Assembly: GCA_907163345.1 (NCBI GenBank)
Contig: CAJQUN010000058.1
Location: 2,542,001 to 2,606,000, forward strand
Reading direction: 5' to 3'
DNA: 64,000 nucleotides
Source of the DNA: Haberlea rhodopensis
Lineage: Eukaryota > Streptophyta > Magnoliopsida > Lamiales > Gesneriaceae
A program made the position numbers and the translations under genes. Position 1 is the first letter of the stretch. Each line of letters begins with the position of its first letter. The notes under the pieces were generated by a model that was not told where the DNA came from, made no database searches, and was given only the letters and a program-made list of their open reading frames with translations. Of this stretch, positions 23,471-37,313 are shown piece after piece.

Positions 23471-24961
23471 TGTGTTGATATGAGTTTATGCATGAAAATC
23501 TTGAGTTTTGGCTAAAACAGGGCCTAGCGATCGATTTCTAGCATATAGCGATCGATCGCCCGATGAAAATAAAAATTTGGTAACGATGTACAGTACCAGC
23601 GATCAATCGCTGGATATGGAGCGATCGATCACCCAATGTAAAAATGATCAGCGATTGATTGCTAGGACTTGAGCGATCAATCGCGGAAAGTAAAAATTCG
23701 TAAATTTGGTAATGTCGCCAAGAGATCGATCGCTATACTGATGGAGATCGATCTCTGTTCTGAAATTTCATATTTTGTTGGGGATTTTTGAGATATGATC
23801 TTATACAATTGATTTTGTCGATGATTATGACCTTTTGGGAAGCTTTGGTAACAATGGAATAATATTACAAGTATGGAACCTTAGTAAGACATGTAGTTCA
23901 TGTTTGAGTTAGTTGATAACTCAGGTTAATAAGGATAAAATGGATGCTTTGAGTTGTATACGAAGTACGGTAAATGTAATTGAATTTAATGGGAAGCATG
24001 TCAAATCTGTAAGATTGATGATGAGAATTGTTGAGCGTTATATTAATATTGAATTGATATTGAATATAGATATTGTACAAGCCTCCGGTTGTCGTGGACG
24101 TCTAAATCAGATTGTCGACTTTAAAGTGTAGTGACGTACGAGCAGGTATGCGTATCATTAATTATGAACTATAATTCATATTGTGTGACAAGTAATGAAT
24201 TGAGAATTCATAATAGATTTGCTAATATTGTTGTATGAAATGGATTGTGACAGAATGGTGATATAATATCATGGTACTGTGACGCCACTATAGAGCGTGC
24301 AACGTTGTGATACTACCGCTGTTGAGCGTGCAATGGTTATAGTGCCGCCATTGTTGAACGTGAGTAGGATTTGAGTGTCGCCGCTATTGAGCGAGCGTTG
24401 TGATACGATGAGATATGAATATGAAATTGATGACTGAGATGAATTGGATTACATTAAATCATTGTTGTAATGATTTAGTTATTATCAATTATGAAATTGA
24501 TGGTTTTGAGTATTACAGTAATTTTTTGTTGTAATGATTAATTGACTTGGAATTGTTGATTGTGGATATTGTGAGTACATGAACAAAATGAGAGATCTTA
24601 TGTGGTTGTGGTACACTCAGGGAGTATTTACTTAAATAACAGTATTATATTCTGTAAATTATTAATTATGTATTTGAGGATATTGAAATTGTGTTGTTGG
24701 TATGCTTACCTTGTGTGGGGGATGTTTCTGTTGAAACATGTAGAACATATACGATATTGATTCGGGAAACGAGTTCAAACTGGGGATAAGGATGCTCCTG
24801 ATGCGAGGTACCAGTATTGGTATAGCGTAATATGTCTCATACAAATAAATGCTCATTCATTTGTTCAATGCTCGTCTGTGAGCATTTTGATATATGTATA
24901 TGGTTTGTACAAAAGCCTTGAGATTTCACTCTTCATTCGTATGTTGCATGCAATTTATTTG
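23471..24961 (+). mobile_element. Decayed LTR fragment (L), plus strand
   Basis: Contains eight decayed palindromes (23526-23756), a worn GTGACGTACGAGC motif (24131-24143), CCGC/GCG hairpin remnants (about 24285-24400) and U5-like sequence up to 24961, where LTR K begins. Several palindromes show CG to TG or CA changes, as expected of methylated DNA. No LTR start is visible: the cluster begins about 55 bp from the left junction, against several hundred bp in intact LTRs. Confidence 0.55.
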
Positions 24962-25285
24962 TGTGATGCCCGGGAAATAATCTCGGTGTGGCAATTATCC
25001 TTAATGGATCTTAATTGTGGCAATTGCGTATTAATTACGGTTTTGGGACTCCCAGGGATTTTAAATCCTGTTTTTGGAGTCGTTGGATCCAAGGGATGAG
25101 ATTGTATTCTCACCGTGGTGATAATCTTGGAATTTGGTCTTTGGTGGGATTTGGGGTCTGGAGTACTTTGTGCTGGGGTTGTTAATGAAAATAGTGATTG
25201 GGAGGTATTTATTGAAAACAGATGATTTTTAATGAGTCACGATGTATTTGTGGAAGGATTGGTATTTTCGAGTTTTGGTACTATA
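24962..25285 (+). mobile_element. LTR K, U3 part left of element J
   Basis: Starts TGTGATGCCCGGG after the flank ATTTG. It has the usual U3 of this group (ATGATTTTTAATGAGTCACGATGTATTTGTGG type) and is broken inside its TATA box (..TACTATA) by element J. It resumes at 33962. Confidence 0.7.
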
Positions 25286-27223
25286 TGTAATGCCTCGATT
25301 TATTTATACACGTGTGATATGATTATGGTGTAATTATATCAATTGACGGTATGAGAATGGGGGTTCGGGTGGAACCAAGAATGAAGTAATACATGTATGA
25401 AATGATGACGAGGAATGAATCATGGTGTACAATGATTTGAATAGTAACATACCAAGCAATATGGATTAGTAGGCATTTGAGTTTACATGTGAATTTAACT
25501 TGAATTGGAGTTGCATTTGAATTTGAAGGTCATCTTCATGTACATGTCCAATAATATGTTATTAGCTTCAAATACCCTATATCAAGGTGATTTAGGAGGA
25601 TGCTTAATTGAAATGCTTTTATTAAGGGATACCAAGTGAAATCACATACTTCACCTAAACACACCTACTAAAACACTACACAAGCTCCTCTCCATCTCTT
25701 TCAAGTTCTTGTTGGTTTGAGCTTGGAATTCACTTGTGAATTGAGCTAGGAAGTTGTGTGAAGTGAAATTGTCATATCTTGGTAAGGAATTCATAGTTTT
25801 ACACTTGAATTATGTCATTGATGTTGATGTATGTGAAGTGGATATAAAATGTTCATGTGAAGAATCATAACATGTTTATATGCTAGTAATTGGATTGTAA
25901 GATGGGGAAAACATGTTGTTATGGTCTTGGGGAGTGCATGAAACTTGTTTACATGTTGAATTTCGAGTTGTAGGAGAAGAGCTAGGAAGATAAGCTCAAA
26001 ATCGCCATGGTGTCAAAATTTTGCCATCGACCGATCGATCACTAGGATTGTACCGATCGATCGGTAAAACAGGGGAAAGTAAGGCGGTTCATGTACCGAT
26101 CGATCGCTGAAAGCGACCGATCGATCGGTGAAATGCCGTAGCATTTTTGAGAAATTCAAACATTTATGCGATCGATCGCTAGTTTTTGACCGATCGATCG
26201 CTAGGGTTACTTGTTTGGACCGATCGATCGCTAGAGAGACCGATCGATCGGTAGACTTCAAATGTTATATTTTTGTAGCATTTATTTTTAATGCCTATGA
26301 TAACATGATATATTGTTGGCATTGTTGTAGCATCATCTCAGGGGACGGGACAACGAGGCAATTAGCCAGTGACGCCTCATTTAAATCGTTTGTGTCGCTT
26401 TACAGGTACGTGTTGACGTACGGAGTATAGATATGATGTAATGATGATGTTATGGTTTTGATATCATATAATTTATGTTATCTTTGTGTCATATGATTGG
26501 TAGTATCATATGCATGTGCATACATGGATTTCATATGATTGAGATGGATGCCTTGATAGATATGTGTATATGCTTTGGTAAGATCATTGCCTTGATAGAT
26601 ATGCCTGGTGTGGTATATGCTTTGGCTGGGATCGTTGCCACGATAGATATACTACATATGCTTTGGCTTGGCAGATATACGCCTGGTTTGGGTATATGCT
26701 CTGGCTATTGTCACAGATGAGTATGGTACTATGATATGTGCTGCTAATATGAAGATGTGATGTGGTTCCACTGACATATTGAGCTGAATAGGCATATCAT
26801 ATGGGGCTCGTTATAATAGGGTGATTGTTGAGACATGTCATGACATAATGCATTTGTTGATGCATAATATAGAGCATTCACGTTAGATGATTTTATTGTG
26901 CTTTATCATTAATGGATTGTTTTGATATTGCACTGAGATAGTTGTTATCTATACTCACGTTTTGTGAATGTTTCTGTAGAGACTCATAGACGTGGGGAAA
27001 CGGGATGTGAGTCATTTTCCACTGCGAGCTGAACCACTGCCTAGGAGTTATCTTGTAATAGGTTGTTAGTTGTACATATACTGTGTAGTTGGTAGGTTTT
27101 TGAGAAATCCTGTAACAACTTAACTAGTAAGATACTCTTAATCAGTGTATGTTATTACTTAATTCAGACTCACAGATTTATGTTAATCGAATACATAATG
27201 GATTAAGTAACGAGGACCCCACA
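25286..27223 (+). repeat. Element J 5' LTR
   Basis: TGTAATGCC...CCCCACA. Modules: donor-like TTG|GTAAGG (25782), eight palindromes (26030-26254), acceptor-like GTTGTAG (to 26330), 75-nt segment, hairpin GTACGT-GTTG-ACGTAC (26406-26421), degenerate ATATAC/GTATAT hairpin repeats (about 26560-26705), acceptor-like TTTCTGTAG (to 26979). Confidence 0.93.
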
Positions 27224-27227
27224 TTAG

Positions 27228-27239
27228 TGGTATCAGAGC
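27228..27239 (+). other. Element J primer-binding site
   Basis: TGGTATCAGAGC, complementary to the 3' end of plant initiator tRNA-Met, four bases after the LTR. Confidence 0.9.
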
Positions 27240-27406
27240 AGTGGTTCGAGAACGGGTGAACATGGGTAGAGGAAGTGTATTAGGGAGTTACCTAAACACT
27301 TGAAAACATGTTGAGAATGGTAATATCATGTTAGGATTTGGAATATAATGTTATTCTAACATGTTATATACTTGTAAATGTTATTGTTAAACCTTAATCT
27401 ACAGCT

Positions 27407-30400
27407 ATGACAGACAGAGGGTATCACGATGATATTGGGGATGCCATGAGTGGCAATGCTAGTTTGAGGATGGTGCATGTGCCACCACCACCGATTGAGC
27501 AAGGACCAGTGGAACAGGTATTGTTGCCTGGAGAATTGACATTGACGCAGTTTCTGAGTTATCAACCACCAGGTTTGAGGGGACTGAATCAAGGGAACTG
27601 GCGGAGGAATGGCTAGAACGTGTGGAACAGATATTTGTATCAGCACCGTGTGCCAAGACTGCTTGGTTACGCTTAGCTGAATTCCAGTTAGCTAAGAAAG
27701 CTATGATGTGGTGGAAGACCACAGTGCTTGAGTTGAGGGCTCAAGGACAGACAGTTAACTGGGATGTTTTTAGAACGAAGTTCTTGGAGCATTATTTCTC
27801 TGTTGCTGCAAGGCAGAGGAAAGAGATGAATTCACAAACTTGAGACAGGGAGCAAGTATCGGACTATGCGGTACACTATTCTTCCTTACTCCGGTATGTG
27901 CCACATATTGCTGTAAACACAAAAGCCAAGATCAGACAATTTGTGAAAGGTTTGAGGCCTGAATTGTTTGATAGGGTCATGTCCGATAACCCTACATCAT
28001 ATGAAGAAGCATTGACTAGGGCTGAGATGGCTGAGATTGTTGTAGGGGTATACAAAGATGTTGGACAAGCCCAACCACCTACATCTGACAGTATGAGACC
28101 TAGAGGAGAACCATTTAAATCACCACGAGGTGGTGCATCTTCATCTAGGTTTAGTGGGAAACGTTTTGGACCACGGAAAGGGGATGACCGAAGAGCGAAG
28201 GGACAGTCCCAAGGAAGTAGTAGTAGTAGTGGACGAGTATTACAATGTTTTAAATGTGGAGGGCCACATTATCAAAGAAATTGTCCACAGTTTGATACGG
28301 TGGTTTGTTTCCGTTGTGGGAAGCCAGGACATGTGATCTGTGATTGTCCTCAAGTGGGTGGACAACAGAGGAGAGGACCCATGTCAGAGAATACAGTGCA
28401 GCAGAGACCACAGGGTGTAGCACAGTCTGGTGGAGGACAGAGGGCAGGACCACCTCAGGCTCAGGTGTATGCACTGAATAGGGAGGAAGCAGAGGCAGCT
28501 CCTGATGATGTGATAGCGGGTAAGTGTACTTTGTTTACTTATCCTGCTTTACTGTTGATTGATACTGGTGCATCACATTCTTTTATTGCACAAGCTTTTA
28601 TTGACCGGTATCATATATGCTCGTCTCCACTGTTGATGCCTCTTTATGTTTCGACACCCATGGGAACTACTGTGATGACTTGTCAGAGTGTGTCTGATTG
28701 TGCTATTCAGTTTGAGACTGAGTATGGACTACAAGCTGATTTGATTTTGTTAGATATGATAGATTTTGATTGCATCCTTGGAATCGATGTGTTGAGTAAA
28801 TATCAGTCTGTTGTGGATTGTTGTCAGAAGATTGTGAGATTTCAGTCTGATACTGGAAGTCAATGGTATTTCTATGGTCAGGGATCGAGGGCAAAGATTC
28901 CTTTGATATCAGCAATCCGAATGTTGCATTTGTTAGAACGTGGACATGCGGGTTATTTGATTTATGCCCTTGATGTAACTGAACAGAAACGAGAAAGGAA
29001 AGTGGAGGAGATACCAGTGGTTGCAGAATATGCGGATGTGTTTCCAGATGAGATACCTGGATTCCCACCGAGTCGAGAAGTGGAATTTGGTATTGATTTA
29101 ATACCTGATACTTCTGCAATTTCACGGGCTCCTTATCGGATGGCACCAACTGAATTGAAAGAATTGAAAACTCAATTGCAAGATTTATTGGACAAGGGGT
29201 ACATATGTCCTAGTGTATCGCCTTGGGTGCTCCGGTATTATTTGTTAAGAAGAAGGATGGGACAATGCGATTGTGTATTGACTATCGACAAGTGAACAAG
29301 GTAACAATAAAGAATAAATATCCTCTTCCTCGTATTGATGATTTGTTTGATCAGTTGCAGGGATCAAGAATTTATTCTAAGATTGATTTGAGATCAGGAT
29401 ATCATAAAATACGTGTGAGGGAAGGAGATATACAGAAGACAGCAACCAGAACTCGTTATGGACATTATGAGTTTCTGGTGATGCCATTTGGAGTAACAAA
29501 TGCTCCAGCTGTCTTTATGAGTTTAATGAATCGGGTTTTTCAGGAATACCTTGATTGATTTGTCATTGTCTTTATCGATGATATACTGATCTATTCGCAG
29601 AGTGAGGCAGAACATATTCAACATTTGCTTATGGTATTGTAATTGTTGAGGACACATCAGTTATATGCCAAACTCAGTAAGTGTGAGTTTTGGTTGACTA
29701 GTGTCGGCTTTTTGGGGCATGTAATTTCAGAAGAAGGTATATCAGTTGATCCAAAGAAAGTGGAAGCAGTGTTGAATTGGTCAGCACCTACTTCTGTGCC
29801 AGAGATTCGTAGTTTCTTGGGTTTGGCTGGATATTATAGACGGGTTGTTGAAGGATTTTCAGCGATTGCCAAACCATTGACACATTTGACACAGAAAGGA
29901 GTACCATTTCAATGGTCAGACGCTTGTGAGCGTAGTTTTCAGGAACTGAAACATCGGTTAACTACTGCTCCAGTGTTGATCATTCCCTCGGAACATGACA
30001 GGTTTGCCTTATATACTGATGCATCATTACTAGGTTTGGGTTGTGTACTGATGCAGGACAAACATGTATTGGCTTATGCATCACGACAGTTGAAGCCACA
30101 TGAAATGAAATATCCAGTGCATGATCTGGAATTAGCTGCCATTGTCTTTGCATTGAAAATATGGCGACATTATTTATATGGTACGTCGTTTACTATATAC
30201 ACAGATCATAAGAGTTTAAAGTTTTTATTCACTCAAGCAGAGTTAAATATGAGGCAACGAAGATGGATGGATCTGTTGAAAGATTATGATTGTGAGATTG
30301 AATATCATCCAGGAAAAGCTAATCTTACAGCAGATGCCTTGAGTCGAAAGGTACATCATACGGCTGATGAGATGATTCATTTATCAGCGTTGATGACTTC

Positions 30401-31920
30401 TTGTTGTACTTTGGGTTATGATTTTGATGTGGAAATAGTGCCATTACGGGTATCAACATTGTTGGTTGAACCCAACATTTTTGAGAAAATCAGAACGGCA
30501 CAACTGACTGATGATGAAGTACAACAGTGGAAGGAAAGGATAAGTCAAGAACAAACATCTCAATTTGTACTTCAAGTGATGGAACTTTGAAGTACAGAAA
30601 CTGTTGGGTAGTACCTGCTTCATTGGGACTACGCCAAGAACTACTACAACGTGCTCATTGTAGTAGATACAGTATACATCCTGGAGGAAAGAAAATGTAT
30701 CATGATTTACGTACCCAATTTTGGTGTAAACGTATGAAACAGGATGTGTTGAACTTTGTGAAACAGTGTTTGATCTGTCAACAAGTGAAAGCGGAAAGAC
30801 AGAGACCATGAGGTGAATTACATAGTTTGGAAATTCCTCAGTGGAAATGGGAACATATCACGATGGATTTTGTGACTCATTTACCACGGACGTCTTCTGG
30901 TTGCGATGCTATTTGGGTGATTGTTGACCGACTCACCAAAGTATCTCATTTTGTGCCATATTGTATGATATTTACATATCTGAGAATGGCACAGTTGTAC
31001 ATTCAACATGTAGTGAGACTACATGGTATTCCAGTTTCCATTGTATCGGATAGGGATCCGAGATTTACTTCTCATTTTTGGGAAGGGTTACAGACAACGT
31101 TGGAACTGAAGTGCGGTTGAGTACAACATATCATCCTCAGACAGATGGAACGTACGATACAGACGCTTGAGGATATGTTGCGTGCCTGTGTATTAGAGTT
31201 TGATACCTCTTAGCAAGAGTTGTTGCCATTAGTGGAATTTTCATATAACAACAGTTATCAGTCTAGTATACAGATGGCACCATTTGAGGCTTTGTATGGG
31301 CACGATGTAGATCGCCATTGTATTGGGATGATGTGGATCAGTCTTCCTTACATGGACAGGATATGATTCATGAAATGGAAGAGAAAGTAAAGATGATTCG
31401 ATTGAAACTTAAAGCTGCTCAGGACAGACAGGCTGCTTATGCCAATAAGCGACGTAGACCACTTGAATTTCAAATTGGTGACCGCGTGTTCTTGAAAATC
31501 TCACCTTTTAAAGGTGTAGTACGGTTTGGTAAGCGTGGAAAATTGTCTCCACGATATGTTGGTCCGTATGAGGTGTTGCAACGTATTGGTACGTTGGCAT
31601 ATCGATTGGCATTACCACCGGCCTTGAGTAGTATTCATGATGTCTTTAATGTTTCACTGTTGAGGAAATATGAACCAGATCCGAGTCATGTATTACAGTT
31701 ACCTTATGTACAGTTGGATACAGATGTGTCGTATGAGGAACGACCGGTTATGATCTTGGATCGAGCTGAACGCAGGTTGTGTAATAAAGAGATTCCTATG
31801 TTTAAGGTACAGTGGGACAGACGGGGTGTCGAAGAGGCAACGTGGGAGACGGAGCAGCATATGATGCAACGGTATCCGGATTTGTTTTCTGGTATGATTT
31901 TACAGTTTTATGATACTGTT
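27407..31920 (+). pseudogene. Element J gag-pol, many breaks
   Basis: ATG at 27407 after AATCTACAG. All domains can be followed in order: gag, two zinc knuckles (about 28250-28340), protease with I-D-T-G-A-S (28558-28575), RT with F-I-D-D (about 29573), RNase H (TDAS near 30016), integrase zinc region and core (30640-31280) and chromodomain-like tail (31730-31900). Breaks: shifts near 27572, 27830, 29224, 30572 and 31100; stops near 29556, 29639, 30808 and 31211; and a small shift near 31150-31310. Each is a point mutation or short indel compared with element B, which is 90% or more alike by eye. Confidence 0.92.
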
Positions 31921-32045
31921 GGTACATGCGTACTGTACTGTTACATACATGATCATGTTTCCACTCTTCATGTAGTAGGATTGCTGAGTTGCATGTATTT
32001 ATACATGCATGTTTGTATATGCAATTTCGAGGATGAAATTCATTT

Positions 32046-32058
32046 AGTGGGGGAGAAT
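32046..32058 (+). other. Element J polypurine tract
   Basis: AGTGGGGGAGAAT directly before the 3' LTR; preceded by the hairpin AATTTCG-AGGA-TGAAATT (32023-32040). Confidence 0.85.
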
Positions 32059-33956
32059 TGTAATGCCTCGATTTATTTATACACGTGTGATATGATTATG
32101 GTGTAATTATATCAATTGACGGTATGAGAATGGGGGTTCGGGTGGAACCAAGAATAAAGTAATACATGTATGAAATGATGACAAGGAATGAATCATGGTG
32201 TACAATGATTTGAATAGTAACATACCAAGCAATATGGATTATTAGGCATTTGAGTTTACATGTGAATTTAACTTGAATTGAAGCATTTGAATTTGAAGGT
32301 CATCTTCATGTACATGTCCACTAATATGTTATTAGCTTCATTGAAATGCTTTTATTAAGGGATACCAAGTGAAATCACATACTTCACCTAAACACACCTA
32401 CTAAAACACTACACAAGCTCCTCTCCATCTCTTTCAAGTTCTTGTTGGTTTGAGCTTGGAATTCACTTGTGAATTGAGCTAGGAAGTTGTGTGAAGTGAA
32501 ATTGTCATATCTTGGTAAGGAATTCATAGTTTTACACTTGAATTATGTCATTGCTGTTGATGTATGTGAAGTGGAATATAAAATGTTCATGAAGAATCAT
32601 AACATGTTTATATGCTAGTAATTGGATTGTAAGATGGGGAAAACATGTTGTTATGGTCTTGGGGAGTGCATGAAACTTGTTTACATGTTGAGTTTCGAGT
32701 TGTAGGAGAAGAGCTAGGAAGATAAGCTCAAAATCACCATGGTGTCAAAATTTTGTCATCGACCGATCGATCGCTAGGATTGTACCGATCGATCGGTAAA
32801 ACAGGGGAAAGTAAGGCGGTTCATGTACCGATCGATCGCTGAAAGCGACCGATCGATTGGTGAAATGCCGTAGCATTTTTGAGAAATTCAAACATTTAAG
32901 CGATCGATCGCTAGCTTTTGACCGACCGATCGCTAGGGTTACTTGTTTGGACCGATCGATCGCTAGAGAGACCGATCGATCGGTAGACTTCAAATGTTAT
33001 ATTTTTGTAGCATTTATTTTTAATGCCTATGATAACATGATATATTGTTGGTATTGTTGTAGCATCATCTCAGGGGACGGGACAACGAGGCAATTAGCCA
33101 GTGACGCCTCATTTAAATCGTTTGTGTCGCTTTACAGGTACGTGTTGACGTACGGAGTATAGATATGATGTAATGATGATGTTATGGTTTTGATATCATA
33201 TGATTTATGTTATCTTTGTGTCATATGATTGGTAGTATCATATGCATGTGCATACATGGATTTCATATGATTGAGATGGATGCCTTGATAGATATGTGTA
33301 TATGCTTTGGTAAGATCATTGCCTTGATAGATATGCCTGGTGTGGTATATGATTTGGCTGGGATCGTTGCCACGATAGATATACTAAATATGCTTTGGCT
33401 TTAGAGATATACGCCTGGTTTGGGTATATGCTCTGGCTATTATCACAGATGAGTATGGTACTATGATATGTACTGCTAATATGAAGATGTGATGTGGTTC
33501 CACTGACATATTGAGCTGAATAGGCATATCATATGGGGCTCGTGATAATAGGGTGATTGTTGAGACATGTCATGACATAATGCATTTGTTGATGCATAAT
33601 ACAGAGCATTCACGTTAGATGATTTTATTGTGCTTTATCATTAATGTTATTGTTTTGATATTGCACTGAGATAGTTGTTATCTATACTCACGTTTTATGA
33701 ATGTTTCTGTAGAGACTCATAGACGTGGGGAAACGGGATGTGAGTCATTTTCCGCTGCGAGCTGAACCACTGCCTAGGAGTTATCTTGTAATAGGTTGTT
33801 AGTTGTACATATACTGTGTAGTTGGTAGGTTTTTGAGAAATCCTGTAACAACTTAACTAGTAAGATACTCTTAATCAGTGTATGTTGTTACTTAATTCAG
33901 ACTCACAGATGTATGTTAATTGAATACATAATGGATTAAGTAACGAGGACCCCACA
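32059..33956 (+). repeat. Element J 3' LTR
   Basis: 1898 bp with the same modules as the 5' LTR; palindromes at 32761-32985 and donor hairpin at 33138-33153. Differs by small deletions and scattered substitutions, so the insertion is not recent. Confidence 0.93.
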
Positions 33957-33961
33957 CTATA

Positions 33962-34536
33962 TATACCAATTGGACTCGGTATTCCGTCATTTGGCACGGA
34001 ACCCTTCCCTCTCTCCTCTCTCTACGCTCAAAGCCCTTCCCCCCCATTTCCCCTCTTTTGCTCTTGGAAGAAAATCGTTGGTAGCTTGGCTCAGGAGCCG
34101 GTTTTCTCGAAGATAATCAGGTATTAATCTTCCCGTCGTCATTGTCTTCGATTTGGTAGTAGTATTGTAGAGTTTGGTTGGGTTTTGATTTGGTTATGGA
34201 ATTTTGGGATTTTTGGTTAAAATCCAATGTTGAGTTTTTGGAGTTTTATTGGTTTTAAATGGTGTATTTGAATGGTGTATGGGGTGTTGGTTTTGAGTTT
34301 GGGTGTCCAAAACACCATGGAAGTTCAAATTTTTCGGAAAATACCATGTCGCGATCGATCGCCGAGGAGGGCCGATCGATCGCGATGAGCAGCTCAATTT
34401 TTGGTGACGATGAACAGTGCAGGCGATCGATCGGGTGGTCTCGGCATCGATCGCGAGTGGGTTGGCGATCGATCGTGAGGATTGGCGATCGATCTCGGAG
34501 GGACGCTGTTTGGCCACTGGTTGGAGGCGATCTGTA
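33962..34536 (+). mobile_element. LTR K, R-U5 part right of element J
   Basis: Resumes at the TATA box (..TATATACC), then a CT-rich leader, donor-like CAG|GTATTA (about 34121) and the palindrome cluster 34350-34536. The seventh copy is cut after GGCGATC by the LTR of element C at 34537. The rest of K should lie beyond C, outside the window, preceded by a second copy of CGATC. Confidence 0.75.
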
Positions 34537-35116
34537 AGACCCCGTTATCTAAACAAGATTCTAAGATGCAATTAAGAGAACTAATCATTTATAAATGAGA
34601 GTATTAGGCCGTGTTGATAATCCTGAGCTTAAGATATTACAGTACCAAAAGTTCAAAAAGGAATTATACATATTCCTAACAAAAGGTTACTAAACTATAG
34701 CTTTACTCTACACTTTGTAGAAGCTATACAAAAGGAATTTCTGTTCTGCTAATCCTGTAGCACTCCTTACAGCTCAGCGTATCAACCCCGACCCTGGTTC
34801 TCCAAGGTAAAAGCACCTACAAAGACAACCCCCAACACATGAACACGTCATAGTTCATATCAATCATAATATGAATGTAAAGCACAAATGCATAAATCAT
34901 AGGCATAGGACACTTCCTGAATTTCCAATGCATTTAAAACGCCCATTTTGGTTGTCCCTGTACCATAACTAATAATCAAATCAATATATGATATTATGGT
35001 TTCTTTGAATAAATGTCATGACATAACTTCACTTCTTAAATCTTTACTTCAATCCTTAGTCAGTTTATCATCAGTGTATTTTAATGCCCCTCACTTCATT
35101 ACTTTAGAACAAGCGG
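34537..35116 (-). mobile_element. Element C 3' LTR, outer part
   Basis: Starts TGTAAGACCCCG (minus-strand LTR terminus ..GGTCTTACA). Interrupted at about 35117 by element I and resumed at 41649; the two parts total about 1941 bp, close to the other LTRs here. Confidence 0.75.
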
Positions 35117-37313
35117 TCCCGAAATAAAAGCGCATCACAATATATAGTTCCCGGCCAGGGAAAACACATATTCAACAGAACACAACAACACTAAGTAAAT
35201 TCCCAGCCAGGGAAGACACCACACATAAGACGACATAAATGGGTCTCAACACCCACATAATACACCCATGACTCTCATATCATTAGCAATTCTACTCTAA
35301 TTGCATGCAACACAAAATGAAAGAGAGAAAGGCTCATGCCTTTATATACAATCCATATACAAGCATAATCGTGCTCACATGCGAGCATCATGAATATGTA
35401 TATAATCCTCAGGTGTATATAAGTACTCTATATGATACCGTGCTCCATCAAGCCCTGGTACCACGATCCTGGGAGTACATCCAATCAACAGCTCGAGCTC
35501 AACTCCAAAGCCATCGATGTACCTGTTCACCTGTCCCAACAGAGACAGCCCCCAACGGGGTGAGCATACGAATACACAAAATCTCATAATCACAATAATG
35601 AAATTCATAATTTACAACACAAGTAAATACTAATGAATTTTAAATGATACTCCCTGGATGGCAACGTCCTCATCCGGGATTCCGTGTACTGTCCCTGTTC
35701 TCACAATCATCAAACTCATCAAATCTCAAAAATCAGTAAATCAACACATTGATTTAACTCATAGCATGCCTGGTTCTCAAGTATCAATAATTAATGATTC
35801 CAAATTCATTACATATACAAATATAGATATCTCGATATCTAATACTGGTTTTTCGACTTTGCTACCAATCATAGATAGCTCAAATGCCTAGCATTTATTT
35901 TACCAATTCTCCATTTCACTTAGACATCTCACATGTCTTACAATGAATACATGATTCCACGATCATTCTCAGGCATCTCAAATGCCCTACAATAGTCATA
36001 TAAACCCAGTACCCCATATCTCATGTAAGGTTATACTACTCTAGTATTACGCACACTTGTGGCAGCGATATCAAGACTAGGTCGTTCCATAGTCATATCG
36101 ACACATATATATATAACCATACCCACAACCATCTAATGCAATTAAAACACATTATGCATTTCACAAATGCTTTCATATAAAGTAATGCTCGTACGTCACA
36201 CGTACCTTAAATTTCCGAAGTCCGAGCCAAACCTTGCTCGAGTTCCATGCCCCGAGGAACGATGTGCTAACACGATAAATAATTCACAATTATTTATGAA
36301 CATGCAACCCATGCTCAAGCACACCCATAACCCTTAAAAAAATATTGTCAACACACGACAATTAACCATTATCGAAAATTGCTCAAGAACACCCCACAAA
36401 TTTTCGAACCTTCATAACACAAATCGAACCCAAACTAAACACCATAATTCATCTAAACATGAATTAAATCTATCAATAGCAAGAACCATCACCCCTTGCC
36501 AAAAACCCCCAAAATTCGAACATAAACCCCACGCAAACAGCCTCAAATTCGAACCATTAAAGCAACAAATTTTCGAACCAAAACCTCACGCCCAACAGCA
36601 AGAAATTCGAACCAAATCGACCCAAAAATAGCATGGAAATACACGATAATGACGAAAAAGGGGTAAGGGAGGTTACCCAATCGAAAATCGGAAGTAAAAC
36701 GTTCGAAATCGATGAACCCTAGGAATTGGGGATCGGCGCATTCCCGCAAAATCCGACTTCAAAACGCGACGAAACTCTCAATTGCCGGAGGGGATAGCTG
36801 CGCCTCGACGAGACGAAGCCGACGGCGGGTCGCACGCGCCGAACGGCGGCCGGACGGCGGCGGGCGCACGCCTGGAAACGGCGTGTGTCTGGGGCGACGG
36901 GAAGGGCGACGCGGGAGGGAGAGAGAAATAAGGTGCTGAAATGGTTCCGATAATTAAAATCTCGGGTTCAACTGGTATTTATAGCAAAAATACCCCGATA
37001 TACTAATAGCCCCACAAATACATCATGATTCATTAAAAATCATCTGTTTTCAAAAATTCTCTCTCTAACTCAAAAACCCCCTACCGGTACCCACACAAAG
37101 CACCCGAGGTTCCGAGTCACACTAGAAACCCAACTCATAGGTTTTCACCGAAATGAGAATACGATCTCAACCTCGTGATCCAACGATCCCAACTACTCAG
37201 ATAGACGAGCCCGGAAGGCCCAACACTTCGATTAAACTCCAAATCGCCACGTAAAACAACTTTAGGGGTTATTAACACTCCGGGATTAACATCTATAATC
37301 TCTGGTCATCACA
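35117..37313 (-). mobile_element. Element I 3' LTR, terminus missing
   Basis: Family G LTR on the minus strand, about 2.2 kb. The LTR start (TGTGATGACC) is at 37313, but the last 260-340 bp of the terminus is gone at 35117. It contains the inverted TATA (36975-36984), the GC-rich block (about 36760-36910), donor-like GGGTAACC (36671-36680, inverted), the hairpin (36191-36205) and AGACAT-type hairpins (about 35925-36000). Confidence 0.85.

Larger units (their letters stand above)
25286..33956 (+). mobile_element. Element J: full-length decayed Tekay-like gypsy element, 8671 bp
   Basis: TSD CTATA (25281-25285 and 33957-33961). The 5' LTR is 1938 bp and the 3' LTR 1898 bp; the shorter one lacks about 40 bp near 32340 plus smaller gaps. 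The primer site matches tRNA-iMet, and a polypurine tract precedes the 3' LTR. It is the same family as element B (LTR start TGTAATGCCTCG, end GACCCCACA). Gag-pol has about nine breaks, so it is dead unless helped. It sits in the TATA box of LTR K. Confidence 0.95.

Noticed and set aside
27228..27239. tRNA gene fragments at the TGGTATCAGAGC sites
   Set aside because: Only the 12-nt primer complement is present, at fixed distance from LTR ends; no tRNA fold around it.
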